The notes under the pieces were generated by a model. That model was not told where the DNA came from and searched no databases. It worked only from the letters and a program-made list of their open reading frames with translations. Below, in pieces: positions 21,196-32,192 of a DNA stretch of 64,000 bases. This stretch comes from Ashinkailepas kermadecensis. Lineage: Eukaryota; Arthropoda; Thecostraca; Neolepadidae. The stretch lies in NCBI GenBank assembly GCA_034440615.1, contig JAOTOM010004867.1, positions 124,001 to 188,000 of the forward strand. The letters are read 5' to 3'. The position numbers and the translations under genes are program-made. The stretch's first letter is position 1; each line of letters starts with the position of its first letter.

Positions 21196-22140
21196 ATGAT
21201 TTCAACCAGGATGCAGGCACTAGAGAAGGAGGTTAGGGCCCTTAAGGCAGAGCTTTCCAAGCTCAGGGCTGCCCTGGTTGCAAAGGGTACACAAGAAAAG
21301 GAATCATGTACGGGTCAGTCTGTAGCTGGGGCATCCTATGCCCAGGTGTTCGCAGGCCACCAGGCAACTGAGACTTCTCCTGCTGTGGAGGTGGCAGGGA
21401 TATCTGGTAGAGAGAAGTGCTCCTAGTGAACAGAAGATTTCTAGTTGTAGCTCACAGGGGCAGTGGTTTAATGTCAGGGGGTGGAGGATTTGGAGGTGCG
21501 AGCCTAAGAAAGGGGGCAGTGAATGGCAGGTGGCAGGTGGTAGGAGTGGGAGTAAACCTAGCCAAGCAGCTCAACAGGCAGGCATAGCAACTTCAAATAG
21601 GTTTCAGGCTTTGGAGGACTGCCCCCAGGATAATAGCAAGGAGACTGTGCTGGTGGTGGGAGACTCTCGTGTGCGGCATTTAGATAGAGTTTTCTGTAAA
21701 GGTAGGAGAGGCAGGAGGTGCATCACCAGGCCTGGTGCCAAGGTTAGAGACTGGTCCCAGTGGTGGCACAGGCCACCAGTGAGGACCAGTTTAGTACAGT
21801 TATAGTGCAGGTAGGAGTGAACAACGTAGGTCCTGCTAGGAGTGAGGAGCTGCTGCAGGACTACAGGGCCCTTCTGGCCACCCTGAAGCAGAGCAAAAGC
21901 AGAGTTATTGTGACGGCTATTCTGCCCAGGGATGAAGTCTCCCCTGAGTGGAGCTCTAGGGCTCTGGCAGCAAATGCCAGGGTGGGTAGGCTCTGCAATG
22001 AGTTAGGTTTGACCTTTGTTGACAAGTGGTGCTGGTTTTATGGTTCATGGGACCTCTATCAAAGGGATGGCCTGCACTTCTCCGAGAAGGGAGTGCAAGT
22101 GTTAAGTAAAGTGTATGAACATGTCCTTCAGGGAAACTAG
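21196..22140 (+). pseudogene. LINE ORF1: coiled coil plus SGNH/GDSL hydrolase-like protein, frameshifted
   Basis: The start is the ATG at 21196 (MISTRMQALEKEVRALKAE), giving a Leu-heptad coiled coil over about the first 30 residues. A low-complexity linker follows. The hydrolase-like part has VLVVGDSRVRHLD (GDS block, about 21648-21690), VQVGVNNVG (about 21806), AILPRDEV (about 21916-21940) and DGLHFSEKGVQVL (about 22069-22107) with the Asp-x-x-His pair. The frame shifts near 21400 and again near 21760, so the two halves are not continuous. ORF1 proteins with such esterase domains are known from CR1/L2-clade elements and are thought to aid RNA or membrane handling; that role is family knowledge. 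The stop TAG at 22138-22140 lies just before ORF2. Confidence 0.85.
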
Positions 22141-22143
22141 ATA

Positions 22144-25035
22144 ATGGGGTGGGGAGGGAAGAAGTGGCATTACCATTTCATGAATATGCCAATAGTGACA
22201 GCATAGGCAATAGAACCTCACAGTCAGCAAATAGGGATGGCAGTAGATCAAGGGGGCAGAGTGGTAGCTCATCCAGAGATGATAGAGCTACTCAGCATGA
22301 AAAACCAAAGATGGTTATGGAACGTTTCTTAAGTGTATGATGCTTAATGCTCAGAGTATTCGATCCAAATTTGACGAGTTCAAGTGTTATGTTGCTGATG
22401 AGGAACCAGATTTTGTTTGCATTACTGAGGCATGGGTCAGTGAGGGGTATTTTGGGGATAACTTGCAGGACTATGAAATCCAGGGTACAATATGTTTTCA
22501 TGCAATAGGGGTCCAGCAGTGAAAGGGGGTGGTGTAATGCTCTATGTGAATAGCTCATTCAGTTCTCAAAAAGTAGCAGATGGGATAAAAAATGTGTCTG
22601 TGGAGTCCATTTGGCTTGATGTTTCCGTGGGAAAAGGCAACAGCAATAAACTGAGAATAGGAGCTTTGTACCGATCAGGAACCTTGCCATATTCTCAGCA
22701 ACTGGAACTTGATAAGGTGATTTGTGAGGAAATCAGTAGACACTTTCAGAGGAAATGCCTTATTCTTGGTGACTTTAATCTAAAAGGATATGAAAAAGTT
22801 GGTGTTGGCTCCCCAGCATGTAAACTGTTTAGGAAATGCCTTGAAGAGGACTTGTTCTTCCACCAGTTTGTAACGAAACCAACCAGGCAGGGCTCATTCT
22901 TGGACCTTGTCTTCTCAGATTTAAGTGATTTAGTTCAAGACTTGACTGTAGGAGAAACTCTGGGAATAAGTGACCATGACATAGTGAGATTCAAGGCACA
23001 TGTAGCAGGGACAATCAAGGATAATTTGGCAAAGGTTCCAAATTTTAACAGGGCAGACTGTGACTGCATGAGAGCGGCTTTAAGTGCCATAAAATGGGAA
23101 AAAGAATTCTCCGATTTAAATGCCTGTGAAATGTGGGAAAAGTTCAAATCTTACTTGAGGGAAATTCAGATTAGACATGTCCCCCAAAAGCAAAGGCGCA
23201 AAAGAAGAGTAGGAAAGCCAGCATGGCTTACACCAGATTTGACAAAAGCAATTAAGGCTAAGAAAGATGCATTTACAGTATTTAAGGAAGCTTCAAATAT
23301 AGTAAATCTAAGGTTGTATCAAAAAGCTAGAGACGCTGTGAAGCAGAAAACCAGAGCAGCAAAGCGAGCAAAAGAATTGGATTTGGCTAGGAACTGTAAT
23401 GGGGACAGTAAAAAGTTCTTTAGTTTCTACAAGCTAAGTAAAGTTTCAAGCACAATTGGTCCACTGGAAGTAAATGGGATTATATTGAGTGAGGATGGTG
23501 AGATGGTTTAGGAATTGAGCAAGCAGTTTAAATCAGTGTTTACATTGGAGGATGTGACTAATCTGCCAACTGTGAACCACAGCTAAGCAACAGGTGATCA
23601 GTTACATGATGTTGATTTCATTGACAGTGATGTTGTTTTGAATTATGTCAGGAAAATAAAGCCAAACAAGGCAGCAGGACCTGATGGAGTTTATGCTAGG
23701 GTATTGCGGGAAGCTGAAAAAGAATTGGCAATTCCACTCAGTATAATATTTTGTAGATCAGTTTCACAAAATGAAATTCCAACCGATTGGAAAAGGGCAA
23801 ATGTAGTTCTTATTTTCAAGAAAGGAGAAAGAGGGAAAGTTGAAAACTATAGGCCAGTAAGCCTGACATCACTAGTCTGCAAGGTACTTAAATCAATTAT
23901 CAAGGATAAAATAGTTAGTTTTCTGGAAGCAAACAGAGTGATTCAAGATACTCAACATGGGTTTAGAAAAGGGCGATCGTGTCTCACAAATCTCTTGGAC
24001 TTTTTTAATTTTGCTACAGAACAATTTGATAAGGGAAATCAGGTTGATGTAGCATATCTTGACTTTAGCAAGGCCTTTGACAAGGTACCTCATAAACGGT
24101 TAATGATGCAGCTTCAGGCCCATGGTATTGTGGGTAACACCCTAAAGTGGATAGGGTTGTGGCTTTCAGATAGACAGCAGAGAGTGATGCTAAATGGTAC
24201 AAAATCATCATGGCAAAATGTTCTTAGTGGAGTCCCCCAGGGGTCAGTACTGGGACCACTATTGTTCATTATGTTTGTAAATAACATTGAAAGTGGCCTA
24301 AGCAGTAAGGTTTTGAAATTTGCACATGATTTGAAGGTCTTTAAGGCAATAACAAGGCACAATGAGCAGGTCTTGCTGCAGAAAGACTTAGACGAGCTTG
24401 TGAAATGGTCCGAAAAATGGCAAATGAAATTTAATTTTGATAAGTGCAAAATCATGCATGTAGGTAGGCAGCATATGAAGGCTGCATACTTGATGGGTGG
24501 CCAAGTACTATCTGTGACTCAGCAGGAGAAGGACTTAGGTGTTATTTTGAACACAAAATCGGGGGCATCAGAACAGACCAAAGAAGCCAGGAAGAAAGCA
24601 CTAAGAATGCTAGGGGCAATAAATAGGAATGTATCATACAAAAGTGAGGAAGTCATCAGGAAGCTTTATTGTGCATATGTCAGGCCACATCTGGAATATT
24701 GTGTCCAAGCTTGTTCCCCTAGTTGTGAAAAAGATTGTTGGCTTTTAGAGAGAGTACAAAAGAGGGCAACAAAAATGGTGAATGGTATGGGCAGCCTGGC
24801 ATATGAGGAAAGATTGAAGAAATTGAATATGTTTTCACTTAGATATAGAAGGCTGAGAGGAGATCTCATCGAGGTCTTTAAAGTTGTTCATGGTCAGGAA
24901 CAGGGTTATCTCAGGGAACTGTTTGAATTTAACAGAAATGATGCAATTAGAGGTCATCAATTCAAAATTAAAGTTAATCACAGCAGGACAAGGTTAAGAC
25001 AGTCCTTCTTCACCAACAGGGTAGTAGAACACTAG
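22144..25035 (+). pseudogene. LINE ORF2: endonuclease and reverse transcriptase, inactivated
   Basis: The endonuclease part shows LNAQSIRSKFDEF (about 22345), DFVCITEAWVSEG (about 22411-22449), ILGDFNLKG (about 22765-22791) and GISDHDIVRF (about 22963-22992): the N, E, D-x-N and SDH active-site blocks. RT follows with NYRPVSLTSLVCKVL (about 23846-23890), QHGFRKGRSCLTNLL, VAYLDFSKAFDKVPHKR, GVPQGSVLGPLLF and KFAHDLKVF at about 24316-24342. The last should be FADD, so the second catalytic Asp is His. Frame shifts near 22325 and 22484. In-frame stops are TAG 23509-23511, TAA 23584-23586 and TAG 25033-25035, the last where the 58-kb copy has a Trp codon. About 90 bases of coding 3' end follow it. 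Confidence 0.93.
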
Positions 25036-25260
25036 AGCCAGCTGCCAGAAACCATTGTCAGTAGCAACACACTGAAATCTTTAAGAACAGCATAGACAAT
25101 CATTATAAGAATAGGGGGCTTGTTTTTCTGTATTCCAGGGAGAGGTGATCAACACATTTGGTGGACAACTGGTTCAGTGTACAGAGTGCAACCAAGAAGG
25201 GCCCTTGTGGCTCATAGTTGCACTGATCTTTTTTGTCTTTATGTCTTTATGACTTGAGTA

Positions 25261-25434
25261 ACAAAGGAATAATCCGAGCATGTAAATCACGCATCAATCG
25301 CGAAATATTACTACGCGCTGGTAATTGTGTCATGTCACTAGCACTCCCCTCTTGGAAGCGCCAGGGGAGGTCATAAAGCCCCCATCTCCCTGCACTGGAA
25401 AATGTGGCACACCTGCGTGACGCAGTGTGGCGCT
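25261..25434. other. Unassigned spacer
   Basis: GTGGCACACCTGCGTGA near 25405 recurs near 25480 on the other side of the 9-bp array, so the array expanded inside or duplicated its flank. Confidence 0.6.
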
Positions 25435-25483
25435 GGTGCACAGGTCGTGCAGGTGGTGCAGGTGGTGCAGGTGGTGCAGGTGG
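25435..25483. repeat. 9-bp array (GCAGGTGGT)
   Basis: Five units of GCAGGTGGT flanked on both sides by the same GTGGCACACCTGCGTGA sequence. Confidence 0.93.
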
Positions 25484-25698
25484 CACACCTGCGTGATACG
25501 CAGATAGGTGCGCCGGTTTGCTAGGGGAGGAAGAAGCCTGGCCCAACTGACCCGGCACACATGAAAAGAAACCTCAGTCTTGAAGTTCTGTGTAATGAAC
25601 CAGCAATCAAGCAAATGATTGTGAACCAGCAATCAAGCAAAAGAAAAGCAATCAGGCGGCAGGCCTGGCCCACCTGACCCACATTGGGGTAAGATATG
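25484..25698. other. Spacer with a partial duplication
   Basis: GAACCAGCAATCAAGCAAA occurs at about 25597 and 25623. Confidence 0.6.
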
Positions 25699-26171
25699 CA
25701 ACCTGTAAACTATGGTAACTATGGTAACCTGTAAACTATGGTAACTATGGCAACCTGTACACTATGGTAACTATGGTAACCTGTAAACTATGGTAACTAT
25801 GGTAACCTGTAAACTATGGTAACTATGGCAACCTGTACACTATGGTAACTATGGTAACCTGTAAACTATGGTAACTATGGTAACCTGTAAACTATGGTAA
25901 CTATGGTAACCTGTAAACTATGGTAACTATGGTAACCTGTAAACTATGGTAACTATGGCAACCTGTACACTATGGTAACTATGCTAACCTGTAAACTATG
26001 GTAACTATGGTAACCTGTACACTATGGTAACTATGGTAACCTGTAAACTATGGTAACTATGGCAACCTGTAAACTATGGTAACTATGGCAACCTGTACAC
26101 TATGGTAACTATGGTAACCTGTACACTATGGTAACTATGGTAACCTGTAAACTATGGTAAGCTATGTAACC
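25699..26171. repeat. 26-bp x ~18 array
   Basis: Units of ACCTGTAAACTATGGTAACT plus ATGGTA, with GTAA/GCAA and AAAC/ACAC variants in patterned order. The half-units ACTATGGTA and ACTATGGTA show an internal 9-bp duplication. Confidence 0.98.
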
Positions 26172-26240
26172 TGGACGATATGTAAACTGGATGATATGTC
26201 AACTGGACGATATGTCAACTGGACGATATGTCAACTGGAC
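26172..26240. repeat. 16-bp x ~4 array
   Basis: ACTGGACGATATGTCA units directly continuing from the 26-bp array without a spacer. Confidence 0.93.
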
Positions 26241-26245
26241 AAGTA

Positions 26246-26330
26246 CCGTATTTCACAGCTAGCCGTTCGACTGTTCAAACAAGAACAAATGCAGCCACCG
26301 CACGTCCTCGAAAAATACGGCTTTATTTAA
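26246..26330 (+). repeat. Dispersed repeat, copy 1 of 2
   Basis: The segment with CAGCTAGCCGTTCGACTGTT, CAAACAAGAACAAA and CCTCGAAAAATACGG aligns with 31010-31083 (CAGTTGGCCATTAAACTCCC, CAAAGCAAGAACAAA, CCTCGAAAAACACGG), same orientation and spacing. This suggests two fragments of an unrecognised interspersed element. Confidence 0.6.
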
Positions 26331-26916
26331 GTAGCCGTAAAGTGGTAATTTGGCTGCGAGGCTTACATCGGAAGTGTGCACGTCATATCCGTCACGTTCC
26401 TGCCCTCGGCTGCCACAGGAGACACGATTCATCATGTGGTCCAGTATGTGTATGGACGTAGCATGACGAGCCTGGCACGCTCAGAAGTGCAGTCGACCTC
26501 GACCACGTGTGTCAGAGTGAAACTGCCCTCAGAGACTGAGCAAGAGACGTTGAGTAGGGATCTGTCTCTGAGTGTTGCGTCTCAGCCGTTTTGTTGCGTC
26601 AGAGGATCGTTGCGGTTCACCTCGTTATGCGACTCGCCATGCGATGGTTCGCCTCGTTATCGTTATGCTGTTGCTGCGGCGGGGCCGGCCACCGTGTAGA
26701 GCCGTGGTCACCTCTCACGACGGCTGGCACAGCTGGGGACGCCGCCTGTATCTGTGTGGGATGTGGGGATGGGTCGCCACATACCTCGCGGCTCTGAGTA
26801 GCTGTTGACACTTGTCGAACCGGGAATGCAAGCAGAAACGCCTTCGGGAAGGACGATTTGGTGGACTGAGACAGACACTATCACGCACGTTGCCACTGTA
26901 TCGCCGACTGTCGAGC
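26331..26916. other. Unassigned sequence
   Basis: CpG-bearing DNA without a gene motif. Overlapping frames of 65-115 codons on both strands look like compositional effects. Confidence 0.4.
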
Positions 26917-27042
26917 GCTTCAACCACCACACCTATGGCAGCCAAACGCTTCAACCACCACGCATGTTCCAGCCAAACGCTTCACTCACCGCACCTGTGC
27001 GGTCCCAACGCTTCCACTACCACATCTGTGCGACCCCAACGG
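26917..27042. repeat. ~31-bp x 4 degenerate repeat
   Basis: AACGCTTCAACCACCACRC-type units at about 26917, 26947, 26978 and 27009, moderately diverged. Confidence 0.85.
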
Positions 27043-27925
27043 ATGGGCAGAAATCCTTGCTGATTCTGGACAAGGCAAAATTCCACCGACGACGAATGAC
27101 TCCGAGCCCCGCAGTGCCGATTGGTGTCGGCACAGTGCCGATTCCCTGTCCGTAAAGCGGGCGTGACCTCTTCTTAAAGAAGCCTTAGTCGACCCCACTG
27201 AGTGGGGCGGCGGAGGTCATCTCTGAGCTGGCCTCCGGACATAATCTGCACAGGAGATTGACGGCCGGGTGTTGCGTCATTGCAGCAAGGCACGTGTGAC
27301 GTGGCCAGGAGTCAGGTGGACCGATCTGCCGGTGGTCTCCTGCAGCAGACACTTGGCGGCTTTGTTGACCGTTACTTCTCCCGGTTCATTGCTTTAACTA
27401 TATTCCGAAAGGGCGGGGGTGGATATTCCATCCCGTTATGGGTTTGTTTTTCGCGTGCCATTCCCTGGACCCGGTGTGATATGATCGCGAAATTCGGAGC
27501 CTATTTCTGTCTTTCTTTGCTCTTCTTAGTACGACCTTAAACAATTCGCAACTATATCAGAGGCGACTCCAGGAGCCAATGTCGGCAGGCACTTCGGACA
27601 TGTTTTTGCGAAACTGAGGAACAACACATGCATCCGATTATTTGCGTTGTTTTACTGTTCAGGTTACTATTATTTCGAATTCAGCTGCTCATACTACCTT
27701 GCTTCCCAACATAAATGCTTATTTCCAGCCTAATCATGCCAGGGGCAGATTCAGTGGAGGCAAACATGAGCAGCAGCAGCAGCAGCAAGGACTGTTTTTT
27801 ATCTAAAAAACAGCATCATTTATATTACCATCGGAAAGTTAGTTTGTTGTTTTACTTCATGACACACCTGGCACATCCTTGCTCCAGATCCTTCACCAGC
27901 AGTGAAGCACTAGAATAAAAGCTAT
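27043..27925. other. Unassigned sequence
   Basis: A short AGC run (27768-27786) is the only repeat seen. No coding segment recognised. Confidence 0.45.
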
Positions 27926-27977
27926 GGGCGCGAATCATCAATTCTGATCGAAGCGCCCTAAAGCCCAAATAACTACC
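27926..27977 (-). repeat. 33-nt hairpin motif with conserved flank, copy 1
   Basis: GGGCGC (27926-27931) and GCGCCC (27953-27958) bound a 33-nt segment; on the minus strand an AGTTATTTGGGCTTTA flank precedes it. The same layout occurs at 35793 and 43840. Confidence 0.7.
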
Positions 27978-28690
27978 TGACTGGGACATCCTTGCTCATG
28001 TTATGCATCAGAGCCAATACGCCAATTTGTGTATTATAACACTCACGTCTCCAGACACGATTTATGGGTAAGATATTTCAAAATGCTAAAATCGTTTGAA
28101 TATGAGAACTGGGCAGCTACAAGTAGATATCTATTCCGTGTTCATGCTCAAAGCCAGCGGCACAATCATGGACAACAATAACAAGCAGTGACGGAGCCGC
28201 GCGGTTTTCCGAATAGCCAATGTTTCTAGCAAGCCTTCCCACTCAAGCTTCTCAGGATCCTTCACAGTATAATTTGCTGGCGGTGCGTACAGCACAAATG
28301 ACATCCCCACATCTTCCTTAAGCTCCAGGCTACCCCAGTATCGACATTATGTGGAAATGTATGGGCATTAAATGGTGTTTTAGAACATTAAAGATGATTT
28401 ACATCCAACCATGCACCGTTTTTCCGTAACAATACGAATCCTAACCCCGATCCAACAATCCCAGCCACACATGGCTTTGATCCATTTGCTCCAAATTTGA
28501 TCTCTGAGTTCGCTATTGAAAATTGAAATATCTGCACTCTAAAAGTGTAAACAAGACCAGATTATATTATACTATTTCACCAACGTGCGTTGCACTTTAT
28601 AAAACCGCAGTGCTATCTGGACAGATGTGGCGCAGTCCCACAGTGTGCGGATTGATCGTGTGCATCACCAGTTTGCTATCTGGCCTTCCA
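27978..28690. other. Unassigned AT-rich sequence
   Basis: No gene, array or element recognised. Confidence 0.5.
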
Positions 28691-28772
28691 ATTATACCCC
28701 CACCCAAGCATAACCCACTCCAGTCATAACATAACCCACTTCAAGCATAATCCACTCCAATCATACCCCGAG
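28691..28772. repeat. ~17-bp degenerate repeat
   Basis: About four units of CATAACCCACTCCARTCAT type. Confidence 0.8.
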
Positions 28773-28914
28773 ATCATTCCATCGTTCTCCTTTCCCTTCA
28801 GAACGCACGACATCCTGACTCCTGAGCCGTCACCTGAACATCACATTCTTTACATCCTGCAGAACCCAGCACCATCTCTTTGTCTTGAAGAAAACACTCT
28901 CAGGGAAAATATGC

Positions 28915-29196
28915 TCACCAACACTCCCCAGTCAACACCCTCTGCATGTGCCGCCCGATCAACTCTCGCTTAGCAGCTGTTTGCTGTGCCATATGCACGA
29001 ACTGAAACTGTTCGTCCAGATCTTCTGCACCGGCTTCCGAAAATAGCAAGCTCGCTTTTAGCAGGTCACGTGGCCACTGAACTCGTTGGCATCGGTGCAG
29101 CTCCTTAAGATACACATACTGCGCTATGTCGCACTGCTTTAGTCTTGATATTCTGGATATAATACTTTTATCGTATCTTTTTCCCCAGGCTACACA
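28915..29196 (-). CDS. Hypothetical open frame, possibly a fragment of an unknown protein
   Basis: The minus-strand frame runs 93 codons from an upstream TGA (29197-29199) to TGA at 28915-28917. It lies outside any array. The reading is unusually protein-like for this window: charged, with Leu-rich helical stretches (RDLLKASLLFSEAG; QQTAAKRELIGRHMQRVL). There is no upstream ATG in a good context; the first in-frame Met is near its middle. I recognise no domain. It could be a terminal exon or a transposon scrap. Confidence 0.25.
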   Translation of the reverse strand, partial: CVAWGKRYDKSIISRISRLKQCDIAQYVYLKELHRCQRVQWPRDLLKASLLFSEAGAEDLDEQFQFVHMAQQTAAKRELIGRHMQRVLTGECW

Positions 29197-29199
29197 TCA

Positions 29200-29523
29200 T
29201 TGTCCATCTGTTCACATTTATTAATGTCTTTCAAGCTTCGAATTCACCTGCTAGTGGAAACTGCCTCGGTTGGTGATATGTGCAAATAAACATAAACATA
29301 GCAATTGGTTAGCAAAAGCCTATGCTCAATTTGCCATTTTCAAACGACTTTCATAATCCATTGAATTCAAATTTGAACTGAAATTGATGGGGCTGGGATA
29401 TCCATGTTTTATGTTTCTGCTATGTGTTGGACAGGTCCTCATAACACATTTACAGGAGTCTCGTGCTGCCTTCCACTGTACAACGCTAAAGATCACCACA
29501 TCACTTTGGATTGTACTGACCAC
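29200..29523. other. Unassigned sequence
   Basis: Nothing recognised. Confidence 0.5.
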
Positions 29524-29686
29524 TATGGTGGTCTCCCCAAAGCATGGTGGCCTCCCCATCGCAGAGTGGTCTCCCCAACGCACGGTGGTCTCCCCAACGC
29601 ATGGTAGTCTCCCCAACGCATGGTGGTCTCCCCAACGCATGGTGGTCTCCTCAACGCACTGTGGTCTCTCCAACGCACTGTGCGGC
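29524..29686. repeat. 19-bp x ~8 array
   Basis: ATGGTGGTCTCCCCAACGC and variants (AAGC, CAGAG, CACTG). The left units are the more diverged. Confidence 0.95.
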
Positions 29687-31009
29687 GTGTGCCACAGACG
29701 AAGTGGTCACGCCTCGTCTCAATCTCGTATATAGCTCATTCATCCTTCTGTATTTAGCTTACTGTACTGTGACTTACCTACCATTTTTAGAAACATCAAT
29801 ATGTGTCCAGAAATTTGGAAACATCCAGATCCAACGGGTTTGTTTGCAAATAATCGCTACCGATAATAAGGGCGTTACAAAACGCTTCACATCTGAAGAA
29901 AAACATACAAAGAAGCACGCTGTGACGCTATGGGTAACACGAACCATTCTGGCGTCAATCGGTCATAGCCGGACATTATTTGAATGCAAATTAAATCATC
30001 CCACTGCACAAAGCATATCATGTCGTAGCCTCCAGAAATATTCCAAATGTGATTGTCGAAGGTGCGAATAAGACGTATCAGGATAGGTGTCATCAATATC
30101 GAAAGGAGTCAAGGAAAACTTTGAATAGATATGTAAATGGATAATAAAGAGCAAAAGCATTAATATTAGACAATTTCAAACGAGATCGTGATCAATTCAA
30201 ATGCGCCACTTACTCTCGGTGAGGTATAATTTGTTCAGCATTTCCACGATTTCGTTATTGAAACGGGTCCCAGACTGAAGGTTCCAATATCACGTGTTGC
30301 CACAAATCCCTTAGAGTATTTGGCGGAAAACATGCAACTCAAATGACTTTGAACACTATGACGAACGCAAGCATTCAATCAAGCATGACAAAGTTGAAAA
30401 ATGTTGGCGGAGGGGTCGATGCCATGAATGCAAAAATTCCGAGGCAACATACAACACCAGCATACAACAACACGGGCATGTAGACCCAGTTACCATTCTT
30501 CTTCAATCCTTGTCTTGAAGGTAGAATATTTCAAGGATCTATAGAACTTGCCGTAATAAAGGCAATCCTCAAAATGGGGACCCAATGTGCTGCAGAAACT
30601 ATGAACCAACAAGCATACTTTCATGCCAATCCAAAATTTCAGAGAAAAAGCCTTGTGACCAGCTCATGGGGCAACGCGCTGGTAATAGCGTGCTTTATAA
30701 ACAAAACAACTTGGCTTTCGGGAGGACCGCTCGACTGATATGTCTGCATTATTGTTCCAAACTGTGATCAATAATGCATGTGAGAAAAAATTATCCTTCG
30801 TGTTTATGTAAGCCTTCGAAAAACCTTGAAAGTGTGGATCATGGTATCCTCTGGAAGAAATTATTCAAGCAAGATGATTCTTAATAATGATGATTCAAAT
30901 AAAATAGCCGGTGATGGCCACTCTTGACTGTGAAAGGGTCGATGTTGGCCACTCTTGACTATCTACCAACCGCGCAATGTGAGATATGTAAACTGCAACA
31001 ACACTATGC
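29687..31009. other. Unassigned AT-rich sequence
   Basis: 1.3 kb without a recognisable gene or array. GATGGCCACTCTTGACTGTGA and GTTGGCCACTCTTGACTAT near 30910-30962 form a small duplication. Confidence 0.45.
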
Positions 31010-31083
31010 TGCACAGTTGGCCATTAAACTCCCAAAGCAAGAACAAACTGGACTACCACACTTCCTCGAAAAACACGGGTTGA
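31010..31083 (+). repeat. Dispersed repeat, copy 2 of 2
   Basis: Partner of 26246-26330, same orientation, roughly 70 % identical by eye. Confidence 0.6.
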
Positions 31084-31484
31084 TTTTAACACTCGCTGAC
31101 GCGCAAGTTGGCACTTGACACTTACTACGAAGTCATCCACATCACATCCATCACTTCAGAAACCTCAACATGGAGATTCTTTGCAATGCTTGTTTACAGA
31201 AAAAAGCAACAAGGTAATAGACTCGGCCTACGAGACCAACATTAACAGAAACTTCAGTCTTAAGGCCCTTTGTGGTGTTTGTGAACTGGTAAAAAATACT
31301 CCGGCAAGAGGCTGGTGATCGTGGCTAGGCTCTCATTACCGTGGACGATGAGATGTTGGTTATATGGCTGCCATCGCTATGCAAGACAGAGCTTATACAC
31401 CTCTTCTACAAGACACAGCATTATACTACAAACAGCCCTCTACACCTCTGGTGGTAAAGCTTATGATGAAGACCATTTGACTCT
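31084..31484. other. Unassigned sequence
   Basis: Nothing recognised. Confidence 0.5.
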
Positions 31485-31959
31485 GATAATGATCACATGC
31501 TAATGGTCACATGGTAATTGTCACATGTTTGTTTGTTTGTTTAATGGATGGTTCTCGACGCACTTTATGCACGATCACGGCTAATGGCGCTACATACACT
31601 GTTTGGCCGGTGGGCCGCGGGTAATGCTCACATGGTAATGCTCACATGGTAATGGTCGCATAGTAATGGCCACATGGTAATGATCACATTATAATTGTCG
31701 CATGTTAACGATCACATTGTAATGATCACATGGTAACGGTCACATGGTAATGCCCATATTGTAATGCTCACCTGGTAATGTTCACCTGGTAATGGTCGCA
31801 TAGTAATGACCACATGGTATTGATCACATTGTAATGGTCGCATGTTAACGATCACATTGTAATGATCACATGATAATGGTCACATGGTAATAATCACATG
31901 GTAATAACCATATGGTAATAATCACATGGCAATGGTCACATGGTAATGGTCACATGGTT
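31485..31959. repeat. 14-bp array interrupted by a SINE
   Basis: CACATGGTAATGGT units with many substitutions (GCTCAC, GATCAC, GTCGCA). The array runs on both sides of a SINE-B fragment at 31528-31620. Divergence between units is high for this window. Confidence 0.96.
31528..31620 (-). mobile_element. SINE family B, truncated copy, inside the 14-bp array
   Basis: On the minus strand it reads the body and AAACAAACAAACA tail of the complete copy at 3923-4105, but stops at CCGCGG, before the tRNA-like head. This is a 5' truncation of the kind LINE machinery produces. Left and right edges abut 14-bp units directly (TCACATG / GTAATGCTCACATG). Confidence 0.88.
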
Positions 31960-32114
31960 AGGCATTGTGGAAGTATGGTGGTTGGGCTCATATTTATTGG
32001 CGCATTTTTACTACCACGCCCATCCGGCCTATCTCCTTCCCCTCCGCCATCTCGCCGGTGTCCGTGGCGGTGGTGGTGGCCAGCCGCGGTTTGCTTTGCC
32101 ACCGCCGCTGCAAC
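31960..32114. other. Spacer
   Basis: Nothing recognised. Confidence 0.5.
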
Positions 32115-32192
32115 CCACCACCACCACCACCATCACCACCACCACCACCACCACCACCACCACCACCACCACCACCACCACCACCACCACCA
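32115..32192. repeat. (CAC)n trinucleotide microsatellite
   Basis: About 26 CAC triplets with one CAT. It makes poly-His, poly-Thr and poly-Pro frames on the plus strand and poly-Gly/Val on the minus strand; no gene is inferred. Confidence 0.97.

Larger units (their letters stand above)
21180..25260 (+). mobile_element. CR1/L2-like non-LTR retrotransposon, nearly full length, inactive
   Basis: About 4.1 kb with two ORF regions in the usual order, ORF1 (coiled coil plus SGNH esterase-like domain) and ORF2 (endonuclease plus reverse transcriptase), then a short 3' UTR. The end, GGGCCCTTGTGGCTCAT... to TTTATGTCTTTATGAC, is shared with the truncated copy at 58.2-59.8 kb (GGGCCCCTGTGGCTCTT...TTTATGAC). 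Such short terminal repeats instead of poly(A) are typical of CR1/L2-group elements. Several frameshifts, three in-frame stops in ORF2 and a changed catalytic residue make it non-functional. No 5' UTR could be delimited, so the 5' end may be truncated near ORF1. Confidence 0.93.

Noticed and set aside
32115..32192. Poly-His / poly-Gly protein
   Set aside because: A plain CAC microsatellite; flanking codons show no protein character.
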